64,000 nt of DNA from Pseudomonas sp. B28(2017) (GCF_002113025.1 NZ_NEJH01000001.1:62001-126000), one strand, 5' to 3'; shown: positions 19,199 to 30,662, counted from the stretch's first letter. The notes: generated by a model not told the origin, from the sequence alone. Translations and numbers: made by a program.

Positions 19199-20974
19199 AT
19201 GATGCGCAGCCATTATTGCGGCCAACTGAACGAAAGCCTGGACGGCCAGGAAATTACCCTTTGCGGATGGGTCCATCGTCGCCGTGACCACGGTGGGGTG
19301 ATTTTCCTCGATATCCGTGATCGTGATGGTCTGGCCCAGGTCGTGTTCGATCCGGACCGCGCTGAAACCTTCGCCGCAGCCGACCGCGTGCGCAGCGAAT
19401 ACGTCGTGAAGATCACCGGCAAGGTTCGCCTGCGTCCGGCCGGTGCGACCAACGCCAACATGGCGTCGGGCATGATCGAAGTCCTCGGCTATGAGCTGGA
19501 AGTACTGAACGAATCGGAAACCCCGCCGTTCCCATTGAACGAATTCTCCGACGTCGGCGAAGAAACCCGCCTGCGTTATCGCTTCCTCGACCTGCGTCGC
19601 CCGGAAATGGCCGAGAAGCTGCGCCTGCGTTCGCGCATGACCACCAGCATCCGCCGCTTCCTCGACGAGAACGGCTTCCTCGACGTAGAAACGCCGATCC
19701 TGACCCGCGCCACCCCTGAAGGCGCGCGCGACTACCTGGTACCGAGCCGTACCCACGCCGGTTCGTTCTTCGCCCTGCCGCAATCACCGCAGTTGTTCAA
19801 GCAATTGCTGATGGTGGCCGGCTTCGACCGCTACTACCAGATCGCCAAGTGCTTCCGTGACGAAGACCTGCGTGCCGACCGTCAGCCGGAATTCACCCAG
19901 ATCGACATCGAGACCAGCTTCCTCGATGAAAAAGACATCATGGGCCTGACCGAAGCCATGATCCGCAACCTGTTCAAGGAAGTGCTGGGTCTGGAGTTCG
20001 GCGAATTCCCGCACATGACTTTCGAAGAGGCCATGCGCCGCTACGGTTCCGACAAGCCAGACCTGCGTAACCCGCTGGAGCTGGTGGACGTGGCTGACCA
20101 GCTCAAGGAAGTCGACTTCAAGGTGTTCAGCGGCCCGGCCAACGACCCGAAATGCCGCATCGCCGCCTTGCGTGTTCCAGGCGGGGCAAGCATGCCGCGC
20201 AAGCAGATCGACGATTACACCAAGTTTGTCGGTATCTATGGTGCCAAGGGTCTGGCGTATATCAAGGTCAACGAGCGCGCCAATGGCGTCGAAGGCCTGC
20301 AGTCGCCAATCGTGAAGAACATTCCTGAGGCCAACCTCAACGTGATCCTCGATCGCGTCGGTGCGGTCGACGGCGATATCGTGTTCTTCGGCGCCGACAA
20401 GGCGAAGATCGTCAGCGAAGCCCTGGGCGCGCTGCGGATCAAGCTTGGCCACGACCTGGACCTGCTGACCTGCAAGTGGGCACCAATGTGGGTCGTCGAC
20501 TTCCCGATGTTCGAAGAGAACGACGACGGCAGCTTCACCGCCTTGCACCACCCGTTCACCGCTCCGAAGTGCACCCCGCAAGAGCTTGAAGCCAACCCGG
20601 CTGGCGCTCTGTCCCGTGCTTACGACATGGTGTTGAACGGCACCGAACTGGGTGGCGGTTCGATCCGTATCCACCGCAAGGAGATGCAGCAGTCGGTGTT
20701 CCGCCTGCTGGGCATCAACGAAGCGGAACAGGAAGAGAAATTCGGCTTCCTGCTCGACGCTCTGAAATACGGCGCACCGCCGCACGGTGGCCTGGCCTTT
20801 GGTCTGGACCGTCTGGTGATGCTGATGACCGGCGCTCAGTCGATCCGTGAAGTGATCGCCTTCCCGAAAACCCAGAGCGCCGCAGATGTCATGACCCAGG
20901 CGCCGGGCCAGGTGGATGCCAAGGCATTGCGCGAACTGCACATTCGTCTGCGCGAAACGCCTAAGGCTGAGTAA
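19199..20974 (+). CDS. aspS: Aspartyl-tRNA synthetase
   Basis: The class II synthetase of 591 residues starts [18 protein letters not shown] (a second ATG follows at once). An N-terminal anticodon-binding OB fold (~1-110) contains [20 protein letters not shown]. Motif 2 is [16 protein letters not shown], motif 3 is [15 protein letters not shown], and the bacterial insertion domain lies at ~290-420. In pseudomonads that use GatCAB this enzyme charges both tRNA-Asp and tRNA-Asn; that non-discriminating role is from family knowledge. A terminator follows. Confidence 0.98.
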   Translation: MMRSHYCGQLNESLDGQEITLCGWVHRRRDHGGVIFLDIRDRDGLAQVVFDPDRAETFAAADRVRSEYVVKITGKVRLRPAGATNANMASGMIEVLGYELEVLNESETPPFPLNEFSDVGEETRLRYRFLDLRRPEMAEKLRLRSRMTTSIRRFLDENGFLDVETPILTRATPEGARDYLVPSRTHAGSFFALPQSPQLFKQLLMVAGFDRYYQIAKCFRDEDLRADRQPEFTQIDIETSFLDEKDIMGLTEAMIRNLFKEVLGLEFGEFPHMTFEEAMRRYGSDKPDLRNPLELVDVADQLKEVDFKVFSGPANDPKCRIAALRVPGGASMPRKQIDDYTKFVGIYGAKGLAYIKVNERANGVEGLQSPIVKNIPEANLNVILDRVGAVDGDIVFFGADKAKIVSEALGALRIKLGHDLDLLTCKWAPMWVVDFPMFEENDDGSFTALHHPFTAPKCTPQELEANPAGALSRAYDMVLNGTELGGGSIRIHRKEMQQSVFRLLGINEAEQEEKFGFLLDALKYGAPPHGGLAFGLDRLVMLMTGAQSIREVIAFPKTQSAADVMTQAPGQVDAKALRELHIRLRETPKAE

Positions 20975-20984
20975 GCTTGACCTG

Positions 20985-21015
20985 AAGGGCGCATCTCAGG
21001 ATGCGCCCTTTCTTT
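20985..21015 (+). terminator. Terminator after aspS
   Basis: AAGGGCGCATC pairs with GATGCGCCCTT around TCAG, followed by TCTTT. It lies ten bases after the aspS stop. Confidence 0.85.
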
Positions 21016-21102
21016 ATGGACAGAGTTGTTCAAGACTTTTGTTTGTCGGTCGGCGCAATGCAGCGCGGCGGGCAATGTTTCAAAGAGAATTCGGAGCGAG
21101 TT

Positions 21103-21849
21103 ATGGCAGGTCATTCCAAGTGGGCGAACATCAAGCACCGCAAAGAACGTCAGGATGCCAAGAGGGGCAAGATCTTCACCAAGTGGATTCGTGAGCTGAC
21201 CGTTGCTGCCCGTCAGGGCGGTGGCGACCCGGGTTCCAACCCGCGTCTGCGGCTGGCCCTGGACAAGGCTCTTGGTGCGAACATGAGCCGCGACATCATC
21301 GATCGCGCCATCGCTCGCGGTACCGGTGCTGCCGACACGGACGACGTGGTCGAGCTGACCTACGAGGGCTACGGCCCAGGCGGCGTGGCGGTGATGGTCG
21401 AATGCATGACCGATAACCGCAATCGTACCGCTGCAGCGGTTCGTCACGCATTCAGCAAGTGTGGCGGCAACCTCGGCACCGACGGTTCGGTGGCCTATCT
21501 GTTCGAGCGCAAAGGGCAGATCTCCTTCGCCGCCGGCGTTGACGAAGACGCGCTGATGGAAGCGGCCATGGACGCCGACGCCGATGATGTGGTGACCAAT
21601 GAAGACGGTTCGATCGATGTTTTCACCTCGTTTGCCGGATTCTATTCCGTGCGTAACGCACTGGAAGCGGCGGGTTTCAAAGGTGACGACGCGGAAATTG
21701 TCATGTTGCCGACCACCAGCGCCGAGCTCGATCTGGAAGGTGCCGAGAAAGTCCTCAAGCTGATCGATATGCTCGAAGACCTGGATGACGTGCAAAACGT
21801 CTATTCCAACGCGGAAATTCCGGAGTCGGTGGCCGCACAGCTCGGTTGA
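21103..21849 (+). CDS. pmpR: YebC/PmpR-family transcriptional regulator
   Basis: The 248-residue protein starts [20 protein letters not shown]; the longer upstream frame has no family resemblance. It is a three-domain YebC-type DNA-binding protein ([38 protein letters not shown]). In P. aeruginosa PmpR represses the quinolone-signal regulator pqsR; other YebC proteins act on translation at proline stretches. The target here is unknown. Its place just before ruvC is conserved in many proteobacteria. Confidence 0.92.
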   Translation: MAGHSKWANIKHRKERQDAKRGKIFTKWIRELTVAARQGGGDPGSNPRLRLALDKALGANMSRDIIDRAIARGTGAADTDDVVELTYEGYGPGGVAVMVECMTDNRNRTAAAVRHAFSKCGGNLGTDGSVAYLFERKGQISFAAGVDEDALMEAAMDADADDVVTNEDGSIDVFTSFAGFYSVRNALEAAGFKGDDAEIVMLPTTSAELDLEGAEKVLKLIDMLEDLDDVQNVYSNAEIPESVAAQLG

Positions 21850-21860
21850 TCTGCCTCCTT

Positions 21861-21960
21861 CTGCAGGAGCGAGCCTTGCTCGCGAAAAACCCGAGAACGA
21901 CGCTGATTTCAAGCGTTGCGTTATCGTTAGGGGCCATCGCGAGCGAGCTCGCTCCTACAG
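21861..21960. repeat. REPIN (variant form) between pmpR and ruvC
   Basis: A forward REP-like hairpin (21861-21885) and a reverse one (21937-21960) are separated by 51 bases. Both deviate from the main family (GCAGGAGCGAGC and GCTCCTACAG ends). It begins twelve bases after the pmpR stop. Confidence 0.75.
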
Positions 21961-22008
21961 CGAGCGGCGCCCCGGCCGACGCGTTATTTCAATTTATCCG
22001 CAGGCGTT

Positions 22009-22533
22009 ATGACTTTAATTCTTGGTATCGACCCCGGTTCGCGCATCACCGGTTACGGTGTGGTTCGTGATACCGGCCGCGGCTGTGAGTACGTCGCCTC
22101 CGGTTGCATCCGCACCGGTGCCGGCGAGCTGCATGAGCGACTGCAGATTGTCTATCGTGGCGTGCGGGAGATCATTCAGACTTACCATCCGGTGACCATG
22201 GGGATCGAAAAGGTGTTCATGGCCCGTAACGCCGATTCCGCCCTGAAGCTGGGGCAGGCCCGTGGTGCCGCGATCGTGGCGGGTGCCGAGGAAAGCCTGG
22301 AAATTGCCGAGTACACCGCAACCCAGGTCAAGCAGGCGGTCGTCGGTACCGGTGCGGCCAATAAGGAACAGGTGCAGATGATGGTCATGCACATGCTCAA
22401 GCTGACCAGCAAGCCGCAGATCGATGCCTCGGACGCCCTGGCCATTGCCATATGCCACGCTCATACCCGTTCCAGTCTGTTGCCCCATGGTCTGGGAGCA
22501 GCACGCAGTCGTGGCGGGCGCCTGCGTCTCTGA
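22009..22533 (+). CDS. ruvC: Crossover junction endodeoxyribonuclease RuvC
   Basis: RuvC is the Holliday-junction resolvase. The 174-residue protein starts [19 protein letters not shown] with the first catalytic Asp at residue 7. [20 protein letters not shown] carries the catalytic Glu, and the C-terminal [15 protein letters not shown] carries the final Asp pair. It is followed by ruvA and ruvB in the same direction. Confidence 0.97.
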   Translation: MTLILGIDPGSRITGYGVVRDTGRGCEYVASGCIRTGAGELHERLQIVYRGVREIIQTYHPVTMGIEKVFMARNADSALKLGQARGAAIVAGAEESLEIAEYTATQVKQAVVGTGAANKEQVQMMVMHMLKLTSKPQIDASDALAIAICHAHTRSSLLPHGLGAARSRGGRLRL

Positions 22534-22647
22534 TAGCATCAGCAATCATTTTTATGGAGTGAGGGTGTTTCGCCTGGGTTGTCGGCGGTATTCCCTCGCT
22601 CTATCAGTCGCTGGCCCAGAGCTGGCCAACGCTCAAGGATTTGTAAC

Positions 22648-23256
22648 GTGATTGGACGTTTGCGCGGCACCCTGGCTGAGAAGCAGCCTCCACATCTGAT
22701 TCTGGATGTAAATGGCCTGGGTTATGAACTTGAAGTGCCCATGACGACCCTTTACCGCTTGCCGTCGGTCGGTGAACCGCTGACCTTGCACACCCATTTG
22801 GTCGTGCGCGAAGACGCACAGTTACTTTATGGTTTTGTCGGCAAGCGTGAGCGCGATTTCTTTCGCGAATTGATCCGCCTCAACGGCGTCGGTCCGAAAC
22901 TGGCGCTGGCCTTGATGTCGAGTCTGGAAGTCGATGAACTGGTTCGTTGCGTACAGTCCCAGGACACTTCGGCGCTGACCAAGGTCCCGGGCGTCGGCAA
23001 GAAAACCGCCGAACGCTTGCTGGTGGAACTCAAGGATCGCTTCAAGGCCTGGGAAACCGTACCGGCCATGTTCGCCCTGGTACCGAACCAGCCGGATGGC
23101 CCGGCCCCGGTGAACACTGCCGAGAATGACGCCGTCAGCGCCTTGATTTCCCTGGGCTACAAACCCCAGGAAGCCAGCAAGGCAGTGTCTGCGATCAAGG
23201 AGAAAGGTTTGAGCAGTGAAGACATGATCCGTCGCGCCTTGAAGGGAATGATCTAA
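22648..23256 (+). CDS. ruvA: Holliday junction branch migration subunit RuvA
   Basis: RuvA binds the four-way junction and loads RuvB. The GTG start gives [20 protein letters not shown] and 202 residues, the family length. An N-terminal OB fold is followed by two helix-hairpin-helix motifs ([13 protein letters not shown] and [19 protein letters not shown]), and domain III ([19 protein letters not shown]) contacts RuvB. An in-frame extension to 22579 lacks similarity. ruvB begins on the base after its stop. Confidence 0.97.
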   Translation: MIGRLRGTLAEKQPPHLILDVNGLGYELEVPMTTLYRLPSVGEPLTLHTHLVVREDAQLLYGFVGKRERDFFRELIRLNGVGPKLALALMSSLEVDELVRCVQSQDTSALTKVPGVGKKTAERLLVELKDRFKAWETVPAMFALVPNQPDGPAPVNTAENDAVSALISLGYKPQEASKAVSAIKEKGLSSEDMIRRALKGMI

Positions 23257-24318
23257 GTGATTGAAGCTGATCGTCTGATCGCTGCCACGCACAGCCCGCG
23301 TGAGCGCGAAGAAGTCCAGGACCGGGCGATTCGCCCGGTCAGCCTGGCCGAGTACATTGGCCAGCCGACTGTTCGCGAGCAGATGGAGTTGTTTATTCAA
23401 GCTGCTCGCGGTCGTAACGAGTCCCTGGATCACACGCTGATCTTCGGGCCGCCTGGCCTTGGCAAGACCACCCTCGCCAACATCATCGCCCAGGAAATGG
23501 GGGTGTCGATCAAGAGCACCTCGGGGCCGGTGCTGGAGCGCCCTGGTGACCTGGCGGCACTGTTGACCAACCTTGAACCTCACGATGTGCTGTTCATCGA
23601 CGAAATCCATCGCCTGTCGCCCATCGTCGAGGAGGTGTTGTACCCGGCCATGGAGGATTTCCAGCTCGACATCATGATCGGGGAGGGCCCGGCCGCGCGT
23701 TCGATCAAGCTGGATCTGCCGCCGTTCACCCTGGTCGGCGCAACAACGCGGGCGGGGATGCTCACCAACCCGTTGCGTGACCGTTTCGGGATCGTCCAGC
23801 GCCTGGAGTTCTACAACAACGCGGACCTGGCGACCATTGTCGGTCGCTCGGCAGGTATCCTCGGCTTGCCGCTGGATCCGGAGGGCGCCTTCGAAATCGC
23901 CCGCCGTGCCCGTGGCACGCCACGGATTGCCAACCGACTGCTGCGTCGGGTGCGTGATTTTGCTGAAGTTCGCGCCAAGGGGCATATCACCAAGCCGATC
24001 GCCGACCTCGCGCTGAACCTGCTGGACGTCGACGAGCGCGGCTTCGATCACCAGGATCGGCGTCTGTTGCTGACCATGATCGAGAAATTCGACGGCGGGC
24101 CGGTCGGAGTCGACAGCCTGGCCGCGGCCATCAGCGAAGAGCGTCACACTATCGAAGACGTGCTGGAGCCTTACCTGATCCAGCAGGGCTACATCATGCG
24201 CACGCCACGGGGGCGGGTGGTGACGCGCCATGCCTACCTGCATTTCGGTTTAAACATTCCGTCACGATTGGGCGAAATGCCTGTAGTAGACGAGTTTCTC
24301 GATGCCGCTGACGATTAA
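23257..24318 (+). CDS. ruvB: Holliday junction branch migration ATPase RuvB
   Basis: RuvB is a hexameric AAA+ motor. A GTG start directly after the ruvA stop gives [16 protein letters not shown] and 353 residues. Motifs in order: [20 protein letters not shown] (Walker A), [12 protein letters not shown] (Walker B), [11 protein letters not shown] (sensor 1), [18 protein letters not shown] (sensor 2), and a C-terminal winged helix ([20 protein letters not shown]). Confidence 0.98.
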   Translation: MIEADRLIAATHSPREREEVQDRAIRPVSLAEYIGQPTVREQMELFIQAARGRNESLDHTLIFGPPGLGKTTLANIIAQEMGVSIKSTSGPVLERPGDLAALLTNLEPHDVLFIDEIHRLSPIVEEVLYPAMEDFQLDIMIGEGPAARSIKLDLPPFTLVGATTRAGMLTNPLRDRFGIVQRLEFYNNADLATIVGRSAGILGLPLDPEGAFEIARRARGTPRIANRLLRRVRDFAEVRAKGHITKPIADLALNLLDVDERGFDHQDRRLLLTMIEKFDGGPVGVDSLAAAISEERHTIEDVLEPYLIQQGYIMRTPRGRVVTRHAYLHFGLNIPSRLGEMPVVDEFLDAADD

Positions 24319-24445
24319 TTAACATTGCGTGCTGATTTTTTCGGGCAATGTAGGGTCCCAGGACCGTACTTTCACGTGAAAGCCGCAGATCAATGAAAAA
24401 CAGTTGCCTGGCCGGATTGGCAACCTGAGGAGTAAGCACTAGAGT

Positions 24446-24913
24446 ATGCGCGCGCAAAACGGGCTTGAGCCTTTCGCACATCGCTGTCGCGTTTATTACG
24501 AGGACACCGATGCGGGTGGCATCGTGTATTACGTTAATTACCTCAAGTTTATGGAACGGGCTCGAACCGAGCGGCTACGAGATCTGGGCTTTGCCCAATC
24601 GCAGCTGGCAGGGGAGGACCTGTTGTTCGTCGTGCATTCCAGCGAAGCGCGCTACCACGCGCCGGCGCGACTGGATGACGAACTGCTGGTAAGCGCTGAA
24701 GTAATCGAATTGAACCGTGCCAGCCTGCGCTTCAAACAGCAGGTCAGGCGGGCAACGGATAATGCACTGCTCTGCGAGGGGCAGTTTCTGGTGGCCTGTG
24801 TGCGCACCGACAGTTTGAAACCCCGGGCCATTCCCGAAGCTCTACGAGCGGCCTTTGCCGACGTGAGCGGCGCGGGTACACACTCAAAGCAGGAGATAAA
24901 GCGTGGAAGCTAA
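24446..24913 (+). CDS. ybgC: Tol-Pal-associated acyl-CoA thioesterase YbgC
   Basis: The 155-residue hotdog-fold thioesterase contains [20 protein letters not shown] with the catalytic Asp in DTDAGG. It hydrolyses short-chain acyl-CoA or acyl-ACP at the inner membrane in characterised homologues. The gene opens the Tol-Pal cluster; its last 11 bases overlap the start of tolQ, implying coupled translation. Confidence 0.94.
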   Translation: MRAQNGLEPFAHRCRVYYEDTDAGGIVYYVNYLKFMERARTERLRDLGFAQSQLAGEDLLFVVHSSEARYHAPARLDDELLVSAEVIELNRASLRFKQQVRRATDNALLCEGQFLVACVRTDSLKPRAIPEALRAAFADVSGAGTHSKQEIKRGS

Positions 24914-25598
24914 CGTCGTCGACCATTCCTCCATGTGGAGCCTGGTCAGCAATGCCAGTATCGTGGTGCAACTGGTAATGCTGACCCTGGTAGCCGCATC
25001 GGTGACCTCGTGGATCATGATCTTTCAGCGCAGCAACCTGCTGCGCGCCGGTCGACGTGCCCTGGAGAGCTTTGAAGAGCGCTTCTGGTCGGGTATCGAC
25101 CTGTCCAAGCTGTACCGTCAGGCCGGCAGCAACCCGGACCCTGATTCGGGTGTCGAGCAAATCTTCCGTGCCGGCTTCAAGGAGTTCTCCCGTCTGCGCC
25201 AGCAGTCAGGCGTTGATCCGGAAGCGGTCATGGAAGGCGTGGCCCGTGCCATGCGCGTCGCCATTTCCCGTGAAGAAGAAAAGCTCGAGCAGAGTCTGCC
25301 CTTCCTGGCCACCGTCGGTTCCGTCAGTCCGTACATCGGTCTGTTCGGTACCGTCTGGGGGATCATGAACTCCTTCCGTGGTCTGGCAACTGCCCAGCAA
25401 GCGACCCTGGCCACTGTGGCTCCGGGTATCGCTGAGGCACTGATCGCCACGGCCATCGGCCTGTTCGCCGCGATTCCGGCCGTTATCGCCTACAACCGCT
25501 TCTCTGCTCGCAGCGAAACCCTGCTGAGCCGTTACTACACCTTCGCCGATGAGTTCCAGGCGATCCTGCACCGCAAAGTGCACACCAGCGAAGAATAA
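24903..25598 (+). CDS. tolQ: Tol-Pal system inner-membrane proton channel TolQ
   Basis: TolQ forms, with TolR, the proton-driven motor that energises TolA during outer-membrane constriction. The GTG start gives [19 protein letters not shown] and 231 residues. Three membrane helices lie at about 18-40, 137-160 and 172-195, with the conserved pore segments [18 protein letters not shown] and [20 protein letters not shown]. It overlaps ybgC. Confidence 0.97.
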   Translation: MEANVVDHSSMWSLVSNASIVVQLVMLTLVAASVTSWIMIFQRSNLLRAGRRALESFEERFWSGIDLSKLYRQAGSNPDPDSGVEQIFRAGFKEFSRLRQQSGVDPEAVMEGVARAMRVAISREEEKLEQSLPFLATVGSVSPYIGLFGTVWGIMNSFRGLATAQQATLATVAPGIAEALIATAIGLFAAIPAVIAYNRFSARSETLLSRYYTFADEFQAILHRKVHTSEE

Positions 25599-25612
25599 GC
25601 AGGTAATTACCA

Positions 25613-26074
25613 ATGGCTTTAATCGCTCGAGCGCGAAACAAGCGCAAGCCGGTTGCCGAGATGAACGTGGTGCCTTACATCGACGTGATGCTGGTACTGC
25701 TGGTCATTTTCATGGTGACCGCGCCGATGCTCAATCAGGGCGTGAAAGTTGATCTGCCCAAGGTTTCCAGCGAAGCCTTGCCGCAGGACAACAACACCCA
25801 GGTCCTGACTATTTCGATCAAGTCCGACAAGACCTACTACTGGAACCTTGGCAGCGAAGTCGACACGGACAAGCAGCAAGACCGGGCCATGACGTTGCCG
25901 CAGATGACCGACGCCGTGACCAAGATCATTCGCGTCGGCAATGAAAACGGCAAGCACACCCAAGTCTTCATTCGCGGTGACAAATCCGTCGATTACGGTT
26001 CCGTCATGGGGGCCATGGGCGGGTTGCAGAAAGCCGGGGTCGGTAATGTTGGCTTGATTACCGAGGCGCCCTGA
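25613..26074 (+). CDS. tolR: Tol-Pal system protein TolR
   Basis: The 153-residue ExbD/TolR protein has one membrane helix at about 19-40 with the essential proton-carrying Asp (Asp24 in PYIDVMLVLLVIFM) and a periplasmic domain that binds peptidoglycan. It starts MALIARARNKRKPVAEMN. Its TGA stop shares one base with the ATG of tolA. Confidence 0.97.
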   Translation: MALIARARNKRKPVAEMNVVPYIDVMLVLLVIFMVTAPMLNQGVKVDLPKVSSEALPQDNNTQVLTISIKSDKTYYWNLGSEVDTDKQQDRAMTLPQMTDAVTKIIRVGNENGKHTQVFIRGDKSVDYGSVMGAMGGLQKAGVGNVGLITEAP

Positions 26075-27153
26075 TGCAGCAACAGCGAGAGCCGTCCGCC
26101 TCGGAAAGCTACTTCTGGCCTAGTGTCTGGGCGATTGGCTTGCACGTGCTGGTGTTCGGCATGCTGTTCGTCAGTTTTGCCTTTACCCCGGAACTGCCGC
26201 CGGCCAAGCCGATTGTCCAGGCAACCTTGTACCAGCTGAAATCGAAAAGTCGGGCGACCACCCAGACCAATCAGAAGATTGCCGGTGAAGCGCAGAAATC
26301 TGCTGCGCGTCAGACCGAAGTCGAGCAGATGGAACAGAAAAAGGTCGAGCAGGAAGCGGTGAAGGCTGCGGAACAAAAGAAAGAAGAGGCGGCTCAAAAG
26401 GCCGAAGAAGCCAAGAAGGCCGACGAAGCCAAGAAAGCGGACGAGGCGAAAAAGGCTGATGAAGCCAAGAAAGCCGACGACGCGAAGAAAGCCGCGGAAG
26501 CCAAGAAGGCAGAAGAGAAACAATTGGCTGATATAGCCAAGAAGAAAGCTGAAGAAGAAGCCAAGAAGGCTGCTGAAGAAGAGGCCAAAAAAGCGGCCGC
26601 TGAAGAAGCCAAGAAGAAGATCGTCGAAGACGCGAAGAAGAAAGCCGCGGAAGACGCCAAGAAGAAAGCCGAGGCTGAAGAGGCGAAGAAGAAAGTCGCC
26701 GAGGAAGCGAAGAAGAAAGCTGCTGCCGATGCTGCGAAGAAGAAATCGCAGGATGCGGCGCGTAAATCCGCCGAAGACAAAAAGGCTCAGGCCCTGGCAG
26801 ATTTGCTTTCCGACACGCCGCAGCGTCAGCAGGCCTTGGCCGATGAGCAGGGCGACGAAGTCGCCGGCAGTTTCGATGACCTGATTCGTGCTCGTGCGGC
26901 GGAAGGTTGGGCTCGTCCACCTTCGGCACGCAAAGGCATGACGGTCGTGTTGCAAATCGGCATGTTGCCGGACGGTACGGTGACTTCGGTCAGCGTGTCC
27001 AGATCCAGTGGCGACGGTCCGTTTGACGCATCGGCTGTTGCAGCGGTGAAGAATATTGGACGTTTGACAGAAATGCAGGGAATGAAGCCGAGTGATTTCG
27101 CTCCGTATCGTTCATTCAAGATGACATTCACACCTGAGGATCTAGCCTTGTGA
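26074..27153 (+). CDS. tolA: Cell envelope integrity protein TolA
   Basis: The 359-residue protein has a membrane helix at about 17-38 ([20 protein letters not shown]), a long Ala/Lys/Glu helical domain (~60-255) that spans the periplasm, and a C-terminal domain ([39 protein letters not shown]) that contacts TolB and Pal. The helical part begins with tandem AKKADE units near 26409-26500. Long frames on the opposite strand here are mirror images of the repeats, not genes. It overlaps tolR and tolB. Confidence 0.96.
   Translation: MQQQREPSASESYFWPSVWAIGLHVLVFGMLFVSFAFTPELPPAKPIVQATLYQLKSKSRATTQTNQKIAGEAQKSAARQTEVEQMEQKKVEQEAVKAAEQKKEEAAQKAEEAKKADEAKKADEAKKADEAKKADDAKKAAEAKKAEEKQLADIAKKKAEEEAKKAAEEEAKKAAAEEAKKKIVEDAKKKAAEDAKKKAEAEEAKKKVAEEAKKKAAADAAKKKSQDAARKSAEDKKAQALADLLSDTPQRQQALADEQGDEVAGSFDDLIRARAAEGWARPPSARKGMTVVLQIGMLPDGTVTSVSVSRSSGDGPFDASAVAAVKNIGRLTEMQGMKPSDFAPYRSFKMTFTPEDLAL
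26400..26520 (+). repeat. Tandem AKKADE-coding repeats inside tolA
   Basis: About six imperfect copies of an 18-base unit (GAAGCCAAGAAAGCCGAC-like) lie in frame in the helical domain. Slippage here would change the length of the periplasmic arm without breaking the frame. Confidence 0.75.
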
Positions 27154-28451
27154 GAAACCTTCTACGAGGAATGCTGGTCGTTATCTGCTGCATGGCAGGG
27201 ATAGCGATGGCAGATGAGAAAAACATTCTGGTTACCAGCGGCAGCGATCGGGCGACCCCGATCGCCGTTGTGCCGTTCGGCTTCCAGGGCGGTAGCGTGC
27301 TGCCTGACGACATGGCGGAAATCATCGGTAACGACCTGCGCAACTCGGGTTACTACTCGCCGATTCCAAAGCAGAACATGATCAGCCAGCCGAGCCAGGC
27401 CAGCGAGATCATCTTTCGTGACTTCAAGGCGCTGGGTGCCCAGTACGTCATGGTCGGCAGCATCGTTCCGGCGGGCGGTCGCCTGCAGGTGCAATACGCA
27501 CTGTTCAATGTGGCCACCGAGCAGCAAGTGCTGACCGGCAGTGTGTCGGGTGGCGTCGATCAGTTGCGCGACATGGCGCACTACATCTCTGACCAGTCGT
27601 TCGAAAAGCTCACGGGTATCAAGGGTGCCTTCTCGACTCGCCTGCTGTACGTGACGGCCGAGCGTTTCTCCGAGAACAACACTCGCTACACCCTGCAACG
27701 TTCGGACTATGACGGTGCCCGCGCCGTGACCCTGCTGCAATCGCGCGAGCCGATCCTGTCTCCGCGTTTCGCACCGGATGGCAAGCGCATCGCCTATGTC
27801 TCCTTCGAGCAGAAGCGTCCACGGATCTTCATGCAGAACATCGACACCGGTCGCCGTGAGCAGATCACCAACTTCGAAGGCCTGAACGGTGCACCTGCCT
27901 GGTCGCCGGATGGCAATCGCCTGGCGTTCGTGCTGTCGAAAGACGGCAACCCGGACATCTATGTGATGAACCTGGGCTCGCGTCAGATCACCCGCGTCAC
28001 CAACGGTCCTGGTATCAATACCGAACCGTTCTGGGGCAAGGACGGCTCGACCATCTACTTCACTTCCGACCGTGGCGGCAAACCGCAGATCTACAAAACC
28101 AGCGCGGGGGGCGGCGGTGCCGAGCGCGTGACTTTCGTCGGCAACTACAACGCCAACCCTAAATTGTCGGCTGATGAAAAGACGCTTGTCATGATTCACC
28201 GTCAGGATGGCTTCACCAATTTCAAGGTGGCGGCCCAGGACTTGCAGCGCGGTAGTGTAAAGATACTCACTGATAGCACTCTGGACGAGTCGCCTACTGT
28301 CGCGCCTAACGGCACCATGGTAATCTACGCCACCCGCCAGCAGGGCCGGGGAGTCTTGATGCTCGTGTCCATCAATGGACGCGTAAGGCTCCCGCTTCCT
28401 ACCGCACAAGGCGAAGTCAGAGAACCTTCCTGGTCCCCTTACCTGAACTGA
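27150..28451 (+). CDS. tolB: Tol-Pal system beta-propeller protein TolB
   Basis: The GTG start overlapping the tolA stop gives [17 protein letters not shown] and a 433-residue precursor with a signal peptide cleaved after AMA (~residue 21). An N-terminal TolB_N domain (~25-160) is followed by a six-bladed propeller with repeats such as [33 protein letters not shown] and [18 protein letters not shown]. It is periplasmic and binds Pal and TolA. Confidence 0.97.
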   Translation: MRNLLRGMLVVICCMAGIAMADEKNILVTSGSDRATPIAVVPFGFQGGSVLPDDMAEIIGNDLRNSGYYSPIPKQNMISQPSQASEIIFRDFKALGAQYVMVGSIVPAGGRLQVQYALFNVATEQQVLTGSVSGGVDQLRDMAHYISDQSFEKLTGIKGAFSTRLLYVTAERFSENNTRYTLQRSDYDGARAVTLLQSREPILSPRFAPDGKRIAYVSFEQKRPRIFMQNIDTGRREQITNFEGLNGAPAWSPDGNRLAFVLSKDGNPDIYVMNLGSRQITRVTNGPGINTEPFWGKDGSTIYFTSDRGGKPQIYKTSAGGGGAERVTFVGNYNANPKLSADEKTLVMIHRQDGFTNFKVAAQDLQRGSVKILTDSTLDESPTVAPNGTMVIYATRQQGRGVLMLVSINGRVRLPLPTAQGEVREPSWSPYLN

Positions 28452-28503
28452 CGCGGCGCTATACGTTTTACTTAACACACTGGGGTTCATTAGGAGTTTC
28501 ACG

Positions 28504-29001
28504 ATGGAAATGCTGAAGTTTGGTAAATTTGCTGCGCTGGCACTGGCCATGGCTGTAGCTGTAGGTTGCTCGTCCAAAGGCGGCGACAATGCCGGTGAAG
28601 GCGCGGTAGATCCAAACGCTGGTTACGGCGCAAACACTGGTGCAGTTGACGGCTCCCTGAGCGAAGAAGCTGCTCTGCGCGCAATCACCACTTTCTACTT
28701 CGAATACGACAGCTCGGACCTGAAGCCAGAAGCCATGCGCGCTCTGGACGTTCACGCCAAAGACCTGAAAGCAAACGGCGCTCGCGTTGTTCTGGAAGGC
28801 AACACCGACGAACGTGGTACTCGTGAGTACAACATGGCACTGGGCGAGCGTCGTGCGAAAGCCGTTCAGCGCTACCTGGTACTGCAAGGTGTTTCCCCAG
28901 CTCAGCTGGAACTGGTTTCCTACGGCGAAGAGCGTCCAGTTGCTACCGGCAACGACGAGCAGTCCTGGGCTCAAAACCGTCGCGTCGAACTGCGTAAGTA
29001 A
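28504..29001 (+). CDS. oprL: Peptidoglycan-associated lipoprotein OprL (Pal)
   Basis: The 165-residue lipoprotein precursor [18 protein letters not shown] is cut before the Cys in VAVGCSSKG. The OmpA-like domain (~55-165) has [39 protein letters not shown] and NRRVELRK, including the Asp and Arg that bind diaminopimelate. It anchors the outer membrane to peptidoglycan and is the outer partner of TolB. AGGAG lies seven bases before the start. Confidence 0.97.
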   Translation: MEMLKFGKFAALALAMAVAVGCSSKGGDNAGEGAVDPNAGYGANTGAVDGSLSEEAALRAITTFYFEYDSSDLKPEAMRALDVHAKDLKANGARVVLEGNTDERGTREYNMALGERRAKAVQRYLVLQGVSPAQLELVSYGEERPVATGNDEQSWAQNRRVELRK

Positions 29002-29007
29002 TTCGTC

Positions 29008-29847
29008 ATGCGAACGTGCCGTCGTGCTGTAACTGTTCTGGCTCTCAGCCTCGCGCCGCTTGCGGTGTGGGCTGCGGTTCCTGTGGTCGAGGACAACTCC
29101 GGCTATAACAATAGCGGGAGCACTTATCCGCCTGCAGGTTACGGTACGAACGGCGCCTATGCCGGGGGAGGGGTTTCGACCCCTGTCTCGGCACAGGGCG
29201 AGCTGTTCAACCAACTGCAATCAATGCAGCAACAGATCGAGCGCCAGCAAGGTGCGATTGAGGTTCTGCAAAACGATGTAGCGCGCATGAAGCAGGAAAA
29301 CCTGGAGCGATATCAGGATCTTGATCGGCGCATAGGAACCGGCGTTGCACCAGCCGCAACTCCTGAAAATTCTTCCGCCGGTGGTGAAGTGAACACCCCC
29401 GGTGCAGCCGCAGGTGCGGCCGCTGGCGCAGCCGCCGCTCAAGCACCTGCAGCAGGTAGCGAGCCGGCAGATCCGGCGAAGGAAAAGCTCTATTACGATG
29501 CTGCCTTCGACCTGATCAAGGCCAAGGACTTCGACAAGGCCAGCCAGGCGTTCTCGGCGTTCCTGCGCAAATACCCGAACAGTCAGTACGCGGGCAACGC
29601 CCAATACTGGTTGGGCGAAGTGAACCTGGCCAAAGGCGATCTGCAAGGTGCAGGTCAGGCGTTTGCCAAGGTTTCGCAGCTGTATCCGAAGCACGCCAAA
29701 GTGCCAGACTCGCTGTACAAACTCGCTGATGTAGAGCGCCGCCTGGGTCATACCGACCGGGTCAAGGGCATTCTGCAGCAGGTGGTGTCCCAATACCCGG
29801 GCACGTCCGCCGCCCAGTTGGCCCAGCGCGATCTACAGAAAATGTAA
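29008..29847 (+). CDS. cpoB: Cell division coordinator CpoB (YbgF)
   Basis: The 279-residue periplasmic protein has a signal peptide (MRTCRRAVTVLALSLAPLAV, cut near VWA), a trimerising coiled coil (~70-110, QLQSMQQQIERQQGAIEVLQ), an Ala/Gly/Pro linker and a C-terminal TPR domain (~155-279, YYDAAFDLIKAKDFDKASQA). CpoB links PBP1B-driven wall synthesis to Tol in E. coli. It starts six bases after oprL and is followed by a terminator, closing the cluster. Confidence 0.94.
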   Translation: MRTCRRAVTVLALSLAPLAVWAAVPVVEDNSGYNNSGSTYPPAGYGTNGAYAGGGVSTPVSAQGELFNQLQSMQQQIERQQGAIEVLQNDVARMKQENLERYQDLDRRIGTGVAPAATPENSSAGGEVNTPGAAAGAAAGAAAAQAPAAGSEPADPAKEKLYYDAAFDLIKAKDFDKASQAFSAFLRKYPNSQYAGNAQYWLGEVNLAKGDLQGAGQAFAKVSQLYPKHAKVPDSLYKLADVERRLGHTDRVKGILQQVVSQYPGTSAAQLAQRDLQKM

Positions 29848-29867
29848 GGCTGCTTGACCCGTTTTGA

Positions 29868-29896
29868 AGAAACCCGCGCTTGTCGCGGGTTTTTTC
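29868..29896 (+). terminator. Terminator at the end of the tol-oprL-cpoB cluster
   Basis: AACCCGCG pairs with CGCGGGTT around a short loop, followed by TTTT. It lies about 20 bases after the cpoB stop. Confidence 0.88.
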
Positions 29897-30013
29897 GTTA
29901 GAATTCATCCCCTTTTTCTGAAACACGCTTTTTGGGATCTGCGCATTGCCGGGGTTCCTTGAAGTGCCTGACGGAGGCGGACAGCCTGTTTAGCTGTTAC
30001 GCCCGTGGCGACT

Positions 30014-30661
30014 ATGCAAGACACATTGAGAATCACCGAAGTTTTCTACTCGTTGCAGGGTGAAACTCGGACTGCCGGCCTGCCCACTGTTTTTGTGCGC
30101 CTGACCGGTTGCCCGTTGCGTTGCCAATACTGCGACAGCGCCTACGCGTTCACAGGCGGAACCATTCGCACGCTCGACGACATCCTCGAGCAGGTCGCCG
30201 GTTTCCGTCCGCGATATGTCTGTGTCACGGGCGGCGAGCCCCTGGCGCAGCCCAACGCCATTCCCTTGCTCAAGCGCCTGTGTGACGCCGGTTACGAAGT
30301 GTCGCTGGAAACCAGTGGCTCCATTGATATCTCGGCGGTAGATTCCCGAGTCAGTCGCGTTGTCGACCTGAAAACCCCGGGTTCGAAGGAAGCGCACCGC
30401 AATCGCTACGAAAACATTGAGCTGCTCACGCCCAACGATCAGGTGAAGTTTGTCATCTGCTCGCGGGAAGACTATGACTGGTCCGTTTCCAAGCTGATCC
30501 AGTACGGTCTGGACAAGCGTGCCGGTGAAGTCCTGTTCTCGCCAAGTCACCATGATCTCAATGCTCGGGAGCTGGCGGATTGGGTGGTGGCGGACAACCT
30601 GCCAGTGCGTTTGCAATTGCAGCTGCATAAATATCTATGGAATGACGAGCCGGGGCGCTGA
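30014..30661 (+). CDS. queE: 7-carboxy-7-deazaguanine synthase QueE
   Basis: This radical-SAM enzyme contracts the ring of carboxy-tetrahydropterin in queuosine synthesis. The start [17 protein letters not shown] gives 215 residues; a GTG nine bases earlier is an alternative. The cluster motif is CPLRCQYC, i.e. the canonical CxxxCxxC, followed by [10 protein letters not shown]. It forms a two-gene unit with queC, which begins one base after its stop. Confidence 0.94.
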   Translation: MQDTLRITEVFYSLQGETRTAGLPTVFVRLTGCPLRCQYCDSAYAFTGGTIRTLDDILEQVAGFRPRYVCVTGGEPLAQPNAIPLLKRLCDAGYEVSLETSGSIDISAVDSRVSRVVDLKTPGSKEAHRNRYENIELLTPNDQVKFVICSREDYDWSVSKLIQYGLDKRAGEVLFSPSHHDLNARELADWVVADNLPVRLQLQLHKYLWNDEPGR

Positions 30662-30662
30662 A

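Noticed and set aside
25993..26955. Leu/Phe-rich 'membrane protein' antisense to tolA
   Set aside because: The hydrophobic repeats are the reverse complement of the Ala/Lys/Glu repeats of TolA. Its start and end have no gene context.
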